Made by a program: the position numbers and the translations under genes. A model generated the notes under the pieces. It was not told the origin of the DNA and ran no database searches. It saw nothing but the letters and a program-made list of their open reading frames with translations. A stretch of DNA of 64,000 nucleotides, from the NCBI RefSeq assembly GCF_004011695.2, contig NC_082406.1:806001-870000 (forward strand). The letters run 5' to 3'. Source of the stretch: Ascochyta rabiei (lineage: Eukaryota > Ascomycota > Dothideomycetes > Pleosporales > Didymellaceae). Of the stretch, positions 20,725 to 31,889 are shown piece by piece. Each line of letters begins with the position of its first letter. Within the stretch, counting starts at the first letter, position 1.

Positions 20725-22514
20725 TCACTGGAGTTCAAACTCCAGCCTCACCCTCGGCACATCCCGACTCCCCCCGGGCATCAAATACGTAAAGTTCCAG
20801 AACTCAAACTCATTCACCGTCTGCCCAGCACCACCAACCGCACCATTAAAGGTAACCGTGTAGTTCTGATCCACCGAGCCCGTAACATTCACACTGATAC
20901 CCTCAACATCTGCCCACGACTTGACATCCCTCTTACCGCTCCAGCCATTTGTTCCAACGAGGAATGAAAAGCCGCTGCTCGAGTTACCCTGGGGGTAGGA
21001 GAGATCGAGGTAGTTGGGACCGTTGGATGCATCGAGAGCGTAGACCTGTGCGTACAGACTCAGCCAGCCGACAGATCCGTCTTTTCTGCCCCATTGTACG
21101 ACTGCAGGGTTGAAGGAGTTTGGGTTCTTTGCTGGGCCGCCGATGACGTTCTCGCTGAAGGATTCGGCGCCGATGGTTAAGTTGGCACTCATCCATGCGG
21201 TGATGTTGCGTGGGTAGGTGTCAAAGGGTGGCGAGAAGGCGGAGGTGTTGACTGCATGCGTGCCAGGGAAGGTCGTGAGTGTGGAGAGCGTGGTGTTGGA
21301 GACCAGGGTGTTGTGGAAGGGTGCAAGAATTGCGATGAGTGGAGAGATAGCAAAGTCATCCTTGTGACCCATGGCGTACGGCTTTAGAGGTCAGTCAGCG
21401 TGAAGATTGCCAAAGAGTTGTGCAGCGAACGGCGTACCTTTGCATTGATAGGCGCATTCTCTTTGCCAACCAGCGTCCACATTTGCAGCGCGAGAATACT
21501 GAGGTATCGATTCATGTCATATCCGTAGCTGCGATCCCATGGTCCAGCAACATTTTTGAGATTGGCGTTGTACAGTTGTCCGAGCGAAGCCCACGTGTAT
21601 TTGATCATCTCGCCGCCATACTGACCCATCACGCTGTCTTGTGGTAGGTACTTCGCCCAGAGTGTAAGCGCGAACAGGGAAACGCCGGCGTAGGTGCCAG
21701 AGTTGAATTCGGAGAGAGTGTTGTCCCGTTTGAATAGGTCAACGACCTCTTGTGCGTATGCCTCTCCTGCGGTCGTCATGTTCGAGTCGTTGACTCGGCG
21801 GCCGACCCAGCCTGAAACAAAGGCTCTCATAATGGAAGGGTTGCTGTATGCTGGGTACAGGTTATCGTCGTCGACACCACCCACGCGGTAGCTATCCCCA
21901 ATGGTGGTGTTGAACAGGCTCTGGATCATGTATTCTTGCGTGTCCTGCGGTATGAGGTGTGGGAACTCTTCGAGCATCAGCACGAATGTCGTGCCGACGA
22001 AACCACGCCAATTCGGATCCCACGAGTTGTAGATCTTGGGCTCGTACTGTTCAGTTCCCACGGTAGGCTCTTCAGGGTAAATTTGGTAGTCGCCAAACCT
22101 AGAGGAATCAGCTGCTGCATCTTCTTTCACGAGTGAGCCTGTTGAAGCTAGTCTTGTCGATCGACTTGGATTGTGAAGAGACACTCACCACTGCAGACTC
22201 TTATTCTTAAACTGCCCCCCAATGATATTGGTCACGATGCGCACAGCTTGCTCAGCATCGTCGGCCTCATTCCTCGCCAACAAACCTGCTGCGTACCACG
22301 CACTCGATCTTGTCTCATGGACCAAGGCCGCAGAATCAAGACTGAACAGATAGCCTCTCTCGTTGTCGTAGTACATGTCCAGCCAGTCCATAGACTCGTG
22401 CAGCAGATTTGTCGCATAGCTTTCTGTATCGTTGCGTTTCGTGAGCACTCGACTAGCTGTGATGCCGTGCCCGAGCAGCGTCAGCGCAGCGCAGAACCTC
22501 GAGAAAGCAACCAT
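20725..22514 (-). CDS. Secreted glycoprotein of unknown function
   Basis: Three exons on the minus strand, 22514-22189, 22098-21438 and 21381-20725, give about 547 aa in phase. The N terminus MVAFSRFCAALTLLGHGITA is a signal peptide, followed by a Lys-Arg pair. The middle (residues 30-330) is a run of helices rich in Trp and Tyr with repeated motifs such as WLDMYYDNERGYLF, SSAWYAAGLLAR and WRGFVGTTFVLMLEE, like an alpha/alpha-barrel. The C-terminal part is beta-rich. At least ten N-glycosylation sequons occur (NDT, NTT, NMT, NIT, NLT, NSS, NYT and others). It is therefore probably an extracellular or cell-wall protein. An enzyme of the six-hairpin type is possible from the look of the fold, but I see no motif that proves it. 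Confidence 0.8.
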
Positions 22515-22976
22515 TGCGGTAGATGGGGGTGTTGCACGCGCAACTGCGGCAGATGACAGTGGAGTGGCCCATATTGTATTCGAACGGTGCTCATCAATTG
22601 ATCCGAAGCCGGCAGGTCTCTATCGTACGCTAGGCCTTACAAAGACGTTGTAGTGACTTGATATGGAGATATCGCAGGGTGCGCGACTCCGTTCAGGCTC
22701 GAGCGCCGGCCATTTGTGGGGTTCGGTAGAAAGCCGTGCGAAGGGGAAAGGTACAGCCGGCATAATGTCCGTCAAGGTAAACTGGACCGAGGTTTTGCCT
22801 TGCAGACGCAGCGACCTTGGAAGTCAAGCAAGGAGATTTAGATAAGGTCACGATGGGTGACGTAGCGCTGTGACGCCGCGCTGTGACGTCGCGCTGTTAC
22901 GCCGGCGCTGCGGTGCAAGCTGCTTGGAGCGATAAGCAATGCTCTGCGCGCTTGTCACAAGGACATGGGTCTTTGA

Positions 22977-23050
22977 GATGTTTCAGATGTTTCAGATATT
23001 TCAGATATTTCAGATATTTCAGAGATTTCAGAGATTTCAATCTTTCAGAT
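22977..23050. repeat. 9-bp tandem repeat (TTTCAGATA-type), about 8 copies
   Basis: Consecutive units TTTCAGATG, TTTCAGATA (three times) and TTTCAGAGA (twice), then decaying copies. It sits upstream of the secreted glycoprotein gene, in a region (22515-24760) where I find no convincing gene. Confidence 0.8.
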
Positions 23051-24760
23051 GCTTGAGCAGCGTGTTTCGGCAAATGCAGAATTCATGGCCTGACTACCAC
23101 CTATCGACTTGTGGATGATGTTTGTAGCATCCATCCTCTCGATGGGAAAGGCAGGTACTGTGCAAAAGGCCCGTGCCTAAGATGGATGGGTCTCGACCGC
23201 CTTACTGATGCATCGCTACCCATCGTCGTCACTTCAGCACAGAGCCAACTTGCGCACGCAGCTGTAGCAATGCGTAGAAGACGCGAGTTTCGGCTACAGT
23301 CCATGTTGGGTGCCTCATCCGATAGCCACGGAGATGCTCGCAAGCGCTCGCAGGAGTTCGCATTTACACGCAGCGGCTGCTCTCACGCGTATACACCGTC
23401 TTCCGCGCGAACACCGGATTTCGGCATCCGATGGGTACGCTAGGATATAGTGGACAAAGGCAGATCTTCATAGCGTGTGTTGACAGTGTCCGTGTGGATC
23501 AGCAAGAAGCCACAACGCTGGCGTACTGTGTTTGTTGGGCTCAAGTGGCCGACACTGAGTCAAACACCTTACAATCCTTAGCTATAGTCGACACAATGGT
23601 ATTCGCATACTTCAGATCCAGAGCGGGCAGCCACTAAGTTCTGTCGTGCGCAGAGGTGGGAAGAATGGAGTCGTGTGCGCGTCTGTCATTAGAGCCCTCT
23701 GTCGGGCGGCGTAGCGAGTCAGTCGCCTTGGGCGCGTGGAGAGCGAGTGGCTGGCCCTGGACTGAACGCGAGCAAAAGCGGACACTTGCAGAATCTGCTC
23801 GGTGTCTGACGGGCTGACGAGGTCTCATGAGCTGAAGGAAGCTGGTAGCATTTCGATAGCATAGGGCATGATGGTCCGATAATATGTTTCCAGCACATGA
23901 GAAAGGCCAACGTGGGAAAGCCATTACCAAGCTAATCACTCTGTCTCCCAAACCCTCGCATGCCATGCATCGCAAAGCAGAGAACCACCCGGATTTATAT
24001 CGCTTTAGCGTGAAATTCCCTATGAAGGGTAAATACATCCGTAAAAAAATATCAAAAAATCAACAAATCCTGGAGCGTGATGCAGTCATGCAGAAACAAC
24101 TCAGGTCAAGATCATTGACAGTCCGCGATACCAGAAACGAGAATTGAGACTGGGTACGAAGAACTTGTGCTGTTCACAGAGCTTCACGACGTGCAAGAAA
24201 AGCCCACTGAGAAGTTTGAGACTCTTGAGAGGCAAGCCTACACCCATCTAGGAAGACAATGAGATGGTCCGAAAGGTGGAAACCTGATGCCTGATTTAGG
24301 TAACACTCCGCAGGGATAGCTCCAGGAGGGTGTTGGTGAACGGCCATGACTCATTAGTTTTCGATTGACTGCATTATGACATTTCCGAAATGGTCGATGA
24401 AGTGCTTGTGGATTCAAGCATCTATCCGGAACCTTTCCGGATGAAAATGATAAACTCCTAACGGCTCCTTGCGGGTATGAAGACGGTCCATAATAGTAGT
24501 AAAACATTCAGATCCAGGTGAACTCCGGAAAACAGAAGGGTATCTCCGAGCACAGGAAATTGACGGAGGGACAGTGTTTTGACGGCAAGCAATCACAGGA
24601 GAGCTGCATCCAGTTGCTGCAGGATCATCAAGAGCAAGCATCCGGCTAGTGTTTCCGGTACCCAGGTTGTGAACTGCGGGAAGATGGTTGCGGCTGCTGC
24701 GATAGAGGGTATTCTGAGGGCCTGGCATTAGTGTTGTGGCTGCAGGCACTCACGTTATTG

Positions 24761-25673
24761 TCAGGACTTACGGCGACCATCAGAAGCGATGTAGTAACCT
24801 GGAGCAGGAGTGGCACTACTAGGCTTAGCGATAGACCAAATAGGTTTCGTCGGCATATCCAAAATACCTTGGGGTAGCATAAGCGGTTGGGGCTGCAGTG
24901 GTTCGGCTGTAGGCATCTGTTGGTGACTGTGATGGGTAAGAAGCGTAGGCCTGAGACTGATATCCTGGATCACGCTGCGAGTAGCCAGAGTATGGATCCG
25001 CTGGCTGTGTCCTTGGAGCAGCCTGGGACGGAGCAGCCTGGTAACCTGGTTGGGAACTTCCATAGCCGGCTGGAGCGGTTGTGTAGTGTCCTTCGCTTGG
25101 CGCATATGCCGACGAAGTTGTGTATCCCGAGGATGCCCTGGGAGCAGGCTGACGATCATAAGGGTCCACTGCCGAGGGATGCTCCACGGGTTTGGAGGGA
25201 CCCCAGTGCTGGCGCGCAGCGTGGGTACGCGAATCTTGGTAAGCTAACACAGCGTCAGGGCCTCTTGATACCTTGGTATCTCGAAGGTAAGGACTGTGAC
25301 TACCTCCGCGTCCTTCGCCTGGTTGCCGCTCCTGATGCCAACGCTGCGAATCCATCTTCAGATCCTGAATCATTTGCTGCAATCAACGCGTCAGCCTGGT
25401 CCTGCACCTGCACCTGCACCTGCATGGCTCGTCCAGTGAAGCTTACCGATGTGAGGGTTCGGTATGCGGTGATCCAGTAGCCCGGCTGGCCCTGTGCCGT
25501 TGTTAGTTCAAAGCTGCAGATCAACCGCACAAAGTGAGTCGAACCTGGTATTCGCCGGTTCCCGTACCCGGCCTGACAAGCGCATCCGGGCCGAGGTAGC
25601 GCTGGATGTCGGCGGTAATGACTTCTCTTGCGATGCCATCGCCAAGGACAAACCACTGATTTGCTCGCGACAT
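24761..25673 (-). CDS. RfeG-like fungal protein (putative transcription factor)
   Basis: Four exons on the minus strand, 25673-25545, 25491-25447, 25376-24868 and 24818-24761, give about 246 aa. All three introns have GT-AG ends and keep phase. The N-terminal 75 residues (NQWFVLGDGIAREVITADIQ, RYLGPDALVRPG, GYWITAYRTLTS, then MIQDLKMDSQRW) form a compact conserved block that I associate with fungal proteins annotated as transcription factor RfeG. The name is from memory of that family, not from a search. The rest is Ser/Tyr/Pro/Gln-rich and disordered. A short last exon ends PGYYIASDGRRKS. No classical DNA-binding motif is visible, so the regulatory role is uncertain. Confidence 0.7.
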
Positions 25674-25833
25674 GGTGGATAAGAGAGTTGTGAGAGATGA
25701 GAGGGAGAGGAAAGAGAAGAGGACACTGATGTCAGTGTCGAAAGTGGGCCAGGCTCAAAGAGGACAAGGAGGGGCACCGGGACCAAAGGCTGTCAGCTCG
25801 GGTGGCAATGACAGAGATCCTGTTGTTCCGTGG

Positions 25834-25927
25834 GTAGTGGCAGTGGCAGTGGCAGTGGTAGTGGCAGTGGTAGTGGCAGTGGTAGTGGCAGTGGTAGTGG
25901 CAGTGGCAGTGGTAGTGGCAGTGGCAG
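25834..25927. repeat. Hexanucleotide microsatellite (GTGGCA/GTGGTA)n
   Basis: About 15 units of GTGGCA alternating with GTGGTA. All frames are open (Gly-Ser on the plus strand), which is a side effect of the repeat. It lies just upstream of the RfeG-like gene on the opposite strand. Confidence 0.9.
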
Positions 25928-26873
25928 GAGTGATGGCCGGAGAGATGGTTCCAAGCGCCAGAGGAAGCAGGGAGCGGGGGCAGTGGCCAATATAGCGACA
26001 CAAGCGAGTTGGCCTGTGATGGAGGTGGGTTCTGATGGGAGGGGCGTGATGCGTGGCTGCAGCGAACCGTTTTGGGAGACGTGGGCTACAGAGGTTGCAG
26101 CTTCCTAGTGGGGTCCAATTGCAGCTGTCGTGGCCACGACGGAAAGCTGGCAGGTATACAAGAGGGCGCGGCAATGCAGTTGTGCACGTTCAATCTACGC
26201 CTTGGATTGCGAGCAAGGGGGAAAAGCTGGTGTGAAGCGCTGACGCTGTGCGGCTCTTTGCGACGTGATGGATGACCGTCAGCGGGGGCTGGAGAGGCCG
26301 GTTGCGAGGAGGGCGGGGTCACGATTGGACGAGACGGTAGGCGACCGCGGCGGGCGGCTGCACGTCAGGCGGTCGGGCAGCAAGCAGAGTCTGACGACAA
26401 GCGCAAAAGCAGTGACGGCGGTGTCTTACAGCAACGTGAAGCAGCCGGCGATGCTGGCGATGTGCGCTGTGCGATGTGCGATGTGCGATGCGCGATAGGG
26501 TGATGGAGCAGCGTGCAGTGAGCGAGGAGGGAGCAGGAACACACAGCGGCCGTCCCGAGGCGCGCCATGTACTTATTTTTGACGAGCGGCCCATCAAGGC
26601 AGCTCGAGCTGGCCTTCGCGGGATTTGGGTACCACCGCACTTTGCGGCAGCTCAGGTGGGCGACAAGTGTGGAGACCGGCGACTGCAGTGGCGCGTTGGG
26701 CACCAACTCCTCCACCGGCTGGTGCCCACCCCAAACCTCCGCTGCACGCCTTGCTTGAGGCCAACACGCCCCTACACGCTGTTCTGCGCAGTTGCGCTGT
26801 GGCAGGCGTCGGTGAGTGTCCGTGTCCGAGCCAGGATCCATTCCAGCTCGAATCAGTCCCAGCAGGACGTGCA

Positions 26874-27057
26874 GACGACTGACGACTGACGACTGACGAC
26901 TGACGACTGACGACTGACGACTGACGACTGACGACTGACGACTGACGACTGACGACTGACGACTGACGACTGACGACTGACGACTGACGACTGACGACTG
27001 ACGACTGGCGACTGACGACAGACGACTGACGACAGACGACGACAGACGACCGACGAC
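26874..27057. repeat. 7-bp minisatellite (GACGACT)n
   Basis: About 19 near-perfect head-to-tail copies of GACGACT run from 26874 to about 27006, then decay through GACGACA and GACGACC variants to about 27057. There is no gene around it. Confidence 0.95.
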
Positions 27058-29138
27058 CTACTGGGTACCACGCTCAACCCTCCTGGCGGCCCTCCACAGA
27101 GTCTGCCGGATGCGGCTAGCGCCAGCTTGGCCCTGTTACGAATATTACTTCCCGGCACCTGAGACCTTGCATCACCTCAACCACCACGACCGGCGTGCTG
27201 GGATGCCATGGCCTTTGTCTGTTCCTGCAACGACAGTGACGTTGCTGGTGGTCGAGCCTTGCGCACTGGTCGTGCCCGATCCAATGGGCCCGGCTCGGGC
27301 GTCCTTGTGTCAGACACTGCTCACCGACTTGCGCGTCTCAGCACGCCGTCACGGATGCGCAACTCCCTTGGGCCAAGCTTGCACCAAGGGAACAAGCTAC
27401 TTGTAGGCAAACCAAGTGAGTCTCGCTCTTTGCCGGCATTTCTGCAGCCCTCCTGGACCCGCGAGGCACACGGCCGTTCTACATAGTACACAAGAGACGC
27501 TGCATCTGCACTCACCGATGCAGGCCTTGCCCTCGTACCAACGCCCGCTGCAAGCCTCTCCACGTTCGCTGCCTATAGGATCGCTCCCGTCTGCCGCAGA
27601 TTCTGAGACTCCACTTTCGTACGCTCCGTGTCGTGGCCGGCCCTTATTAGTCGGGTTCTGCTTTGTTCATGTAGCCTACATCACGCGTCGAAGCTTTGCT
27701 TCTCAGGCACCAAAACCGACTGCACATGGTGAAGTCGTACACGCCCACACCAACTGTTACGCGCTGCTGCCGTGCTTAAGACAGGTTCGCCGTGCAACCA
27801 CAATCAATCTCCCGCAATTGTAGATTTTTTGCTGCTCGCTGACTTGCAGCCTAGCACTCCATCTTCAACCCGCACAAAACTTCTGCCCAAGAGCAGCAGA
27901 CGTCTTCAATGACAAGCACCGGCACACATGGACCCCCATATTCATTAGCCATAGAGTTTCCATGTCGCACTATAGCCATCAGCAGCCGGTATACCACGGC
28001 TTCATCACCTACGCATCCGTACCAGAACGTCGCAATGCTCTCACAAAACTCAAAATTACCGTTTGATGAGACAAAGCACAAGAGGATGTGATGCGCAATA
28101 CTTGGGCAGCTAGGCTCGTCAGGTTGGGCACAGTCACAACACCTATCGGAGGTACGCGGTACTTTTCCAGGTGAAGCGCACCGGATAGCCTTAGCGCTCG
28201 GTATAAAGTCTGGAGAAGGTATTCGATCGACTTGCACGATTCGAGTGCCCCCACGCTACAACCGTCCGCCGGACGAATGCTGTCAACACTGAACAGTAGG
28301 TCGAATGCACCGATGGCAGACTGCCGGCTGTGTATAAGGCTCTGTCATCAGCGACACAAGCGTAGCGATGTCCAGATGTAGTCAAGAAGACTCAACTACC
28401 AGCGTCAATCTCATGTCTGTCCGAGCTACCCTCACGTGCCAGTGGTCCCGTCTACCACATTGATAGAAGCGATGCTTCCATTGTACTGTCCCCAGCATGG
28501 ATCCCAGCTCTGCTTGTGCACCGCACGACACGCAATCAGATTAAGGGGCAGGGAGCCCTACCCAACGTCCCCTTCGCGGATCAGAGCCATACTTGTTTTT
28601 CGAGAGCTCAAACACGTCTGCAAAAGGATCTGTGTAGGACCTTGTCAGGTTCCAATATGATCACGTAGCATCCCGTCATCCGCTGTAGCAACCTCTACTC
28701 TTGAGAGGTTGGAGCCAAGCCCTTGAGTGCGATCGCCGTACGGATTACCACCTTGAACATCCTCGTGGCTTGGAAGCTCCCAAATCCTGTTTTGGTTTGG
28801 GTATGTATATGAGATGTAGGTCGTCCAGCCTGGGGGCTCACAGGTCTCCGTCTCACTAGTTGTGACGTTCACCCTGAGGATAATAGAAGAGACAACACCA
28901 GTTACACAAGATAGCTGCGCACAGTAGAGCGTCAAACTGGTCACTACGATACAGCCTTCCCCGACCGTTCCTCTTGCTGCAATCGCTTCGCACGTGGACA
29001 CTGGCTATCTTACCTCGATGGCTTCCAATACAGCCCAGTACAAACGGCAACGAGCACATCGCATAAGACGGCGAGTCAGCCAATACTTCGGACACTGAAA
29101 CCGTTCGTACGATTCGTATGATGCCGTTGGCTTTTTGT
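27058..29138. other. Gene-poor interval
   Basis: Only short frames occur on either strand. None shows a conserved motif, a clear splice structure or a coding-like composition. I see nothing I can support as a gene. Confidence 0.5.
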
Positions 29139-30045
29139 TCAGTTCTTCGTTACATGTCCAAAGAATTGCCGACACTGCGCCACGTCCTTTCTTCTCAGAT
29201 TTCCACGAAGGCTTTCACCCAAGTTTGTGTTTTTTTCAGGGCCGATATCATGCTGATCGATGAGTGCTTGTACAGCGGCGGTCTTGCCGTCAGCCGCAGC
29301 CCACCAGAGCAGCGTCCGTCCACAAAGATGCCACCACTCGTAACCAGGAGATTGAATATCTCTGTAAGCCCTGTATACGCAGCTGCATGCATGCATGGGG
29401 TTGTTGTAGTGTCCGCCATGCGCGTTGATGTCGGCCTTGTTTTCGAGTAGCATGTTTACTGCTTCACACTGACCTTGTAAGGCTGCAAGTAACACAGAGG
29501 TATTGTCGTAGCTATTCTCGGCATACACCATACTCATCAAGAGCCCTGATTCAGCAGACGCAAGCTCTCTCGCTATATTAGCAACTCGGAAGTATGCTAG
29601 CTCGTGCACAGGTGTAGTAGTGGGATAGTCTTTGTCGTATCCACTGTACATGTAGACAGGTTTGCAGAACCTGCGCGGCACACAAAGGTGAAGTGCTGTT
29701 AAGAAACGTGCACTCCTGATCTGCGACATCGTCCTCTACTTCTCTTGCATGCTCTCCCTAACACTTAGCTGCATAGTTAAGGAACTGGTAATCTTGCAGT
29801 CTCTTCTTATACTCTTCATCTGTAGTGCAGCTGCCGCAGTGAAAGACGTTGAAGTACAGGTATGTGAGGCATGTCCTAATGATACGCAGTTGGCTATCTG
29901 GTAACCATGCATCTGCAGTCTGCTTAAAGTATTCCTGTGTGGTGTAATGCACAAGGCGGATGATAGCACTCTCTTAGATGAAAATAACGAGGCCGGCGTA
30001 AACAGACACTATGTCTTCGCTATTGAGGATGTTCTTAGGATCGAC
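29139..30045 (-). pseudogene. NACHT-ankyrin (NLR-like) gene fragment, frameshifted
   Basis: On the minus strand, from about 30045, EDIVSVYAGLVIF leads into IIRLVHYTTQEYF, the winged-helix/linker signature that follows the NACHT domain in fungal NLR-like proteins. TRTCLTYLYF-type helices and ankyrin repeats follow (GRTLLWWAAADGKTAAVQAL at about 29280). The NACHT ATPase itself is missing. In-frame stops occur at 29974-29976 (TAA) and 29758-29760 (TAG, where the family has Trp). Later the ankyrin part changes frame at least twice, once at a TGCA microrepeat near 29383-29398. Such proteins act in non-self recognition and heterokaryon incompatibility; this copy is dead. Its 5' side is joined to an MBOAT-like fragment. 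Confidence 0.75.
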
Positions 30046-30797
30046 AGCCCAGAACTGCTTCGCCGACCAGGCATCGCGCACATCACCCACCAGTGGCGGA
30101 AACTGCCACATCTCGTATATTCCCAGTGCAACAGTGACCGCAGAAGACAAGCTATAGAAGCTGCAAATGTGGAAGTAGATCAAAATCGCGCCTGCCCAGC
30201 CGATTACCGCATCCAGCAGAAACGCCGGCAATGGGCTTACAGCAGCATTCTCCTCAAGAGCGGACGCAGAGTCTAGCAGGACCAGCATAGAAAAAAAAAC
30301 CCAAATAAGTTAAAATCGTCTTTTTGATGTGACCAACAAACCACCTGCGACGTGGAAGGTGAAGACCCGGATCCTTAGGAACATTCTTGATCTCCCAAGT
30401 CCACTTAATCCAGCGACACGACAGAACCATCAGCTCCATAGCCCACCTCAGATTCGCCCATGCCCCTGCGCAATCCTCAATGCCCTGCGCCGGGCCGTCT
30501 CTCTCACCCTTCGCTGCACTTCCCACATACAGCGGCGCCCCGTCTAAGCACAGCAAACTCGAAGAACCACAGCGGCGTGACGATGAACATCGAGCTGTTG
30601 TAGAAGCCCGCCGACGCATCGCCGAAGGTGTGGCACGGCGCGAGTACGCACGCGCAGAGCAGCACTGGCAGAAGGAGCAGCGCCATGTGCCGGCGATGCA
30701 GGGAGCAGAAAGGCACAAGCGTTAGGGCTGGCAAGCAGAGAGCGGGCATTGGCGCGCGCGAGCGAAGGAGCAGGTACCATTCAGCGAGTGTTTCCAT
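30046..30797 (-). pseudogene. MBOAT/wax-synthase-like acyltransferase fragment
   Basis: Starting at the minus-strand ATG at 30797, hydrophobic helices (HMALLLLPVLLCACVLA) lead, after a frame change near 30540, to WIKWTWEIKNVP and RRWFVGHIKKTIL. After a second frame change at a nine-base poly-T run (plus-strand A9 at 30291-30299), the sequence continues to IYEMWQFPPLVGD and AWSAKQFW. The last two match the W-P-P-L-F-G and R-R-F-W block of fungal wax-synthase-like MBOAT_2 proteins, which acylate alcohols or secondary metabolites in membranes. Sequence after RxFW, including the catalytic C-terminal part, is gone and replaced in frame by NACHT-ankyrin sequence. Both frame changes could be real lesions; the poly-T one could also be a sequencing error. 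Confidence 0.6.
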
Positions 30798-31889
30798 GTT
30801 GCACGGTGCAGTTCTGATTCTACAAGCGTAGGAGCCGGTTCACGATGTTGGCAAGGAGAGTCGGAAGACAGCCAGATCAGAGGGTGCGAGCATGGGGTGG
30901 CCTAATGGGCTTTGTCGAAGCAGGCTGCTAGGGAGTTCAGTCTAGAGTCAATTAACAGAAGGACAAACGCATCGGCACCGAATAGAAGAAGAAGCATGGT
31001 TTCGTCTCGTTGAGGTTCTGTGCAAGCAAGCTAGCAATTGCCTCAAGAGGTTGCTAAAAGGGCTGAGGTATAAATCAGAAATTCGACCTTCCGTATGCAT
31101 TGCGTTACTGCAAATAATGTTGCGGCAAGGACGAGAATGGCAGATACCTCATTAGAACGGTCGAATTCAAACTGGAGGTCTTTTTGTGAGCGCACTATGC
31201 CGCTATCGATACACCAAAAGTTCCTTTCAGCGCGGTAGATGCCTTAGAACTGACGATTCAACGGTACGACGATTGTATCATCACGTCTCTTTCTGGTTGG
31301 CTTCCGCGGCATTACTCATATTCTGGTGCCGTTCATTTCTCAGTTGGCCATCTGTGGATGCGCGCATGGTTACATCATATTTACTGAGAATGCAATAAGA
31401 TAGGAGACTGTAAAACTGAAGGTCAGGAAACAGGGCTGTGCGTTTTGCCCGTTGCTAAGCTGCCACACTGCGAACCCTGAAACAACAATCCGCCCCCACC
31501 TGCGACAACACAACTCATTCTGCCGTCCCCGCTTTGGTCAACTCGGTTGGCCATCCCGCGGACTGAAAGACTGAGGCGCTTCGCCGGTTGCCTGAGAATC
31601 GGGGCTGAGCTTCTGTCGCTTGCTGCCGCCTGCGATGTTTCGAATCCATGCGCCAATGTGGCACGGCTGCGGAGGCGCGTAGTCACACTGACACCTCGAT
31701 AGCATACTTTACGCATCGACAGCTGCAAATTAGTGATTTCCATGTTCATATCTATTCCCTCCCGCGTACTCGTACCATTTCAGAGTCCAACTGTTGATTT
31801 CCAAGTAGATTGAAGGTGTTGTACGGATTCGAGTGTTGCAAGAGTATCTCACCTACAATCGCTTTTCCTGTTATTGCCTGGGAACTATA
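30798..31889. other. Intergenic interval
   Basis: This separates the chimeric relic from the large GHKL gene. No coding frame with a recognisable feature is seen. The last few hundred bases are presumably promoter and 5' leader of the downstream gene. Confidence 0.45.

Noticed and set aside
23634..24147. Overlapping frames of 87-134 codons on both strands
   Set aside because: No motif, no splice signals that extend them, and no composition difference from surrounding non-coding DNA.
25830..26108. Plus-strand frame beginning with a Gly-Ser repeat
   Set aside because: It is produced by the GTGGCA/GTGGTA microsatellite and has no domain or splice support.
26880..27060. Direct-repeat array considered as CRISPR-like
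   Set aside because: Units are 7 bp and head-to-tail with no spacers, and the genome is eukaryotic. It is a minisatellite.
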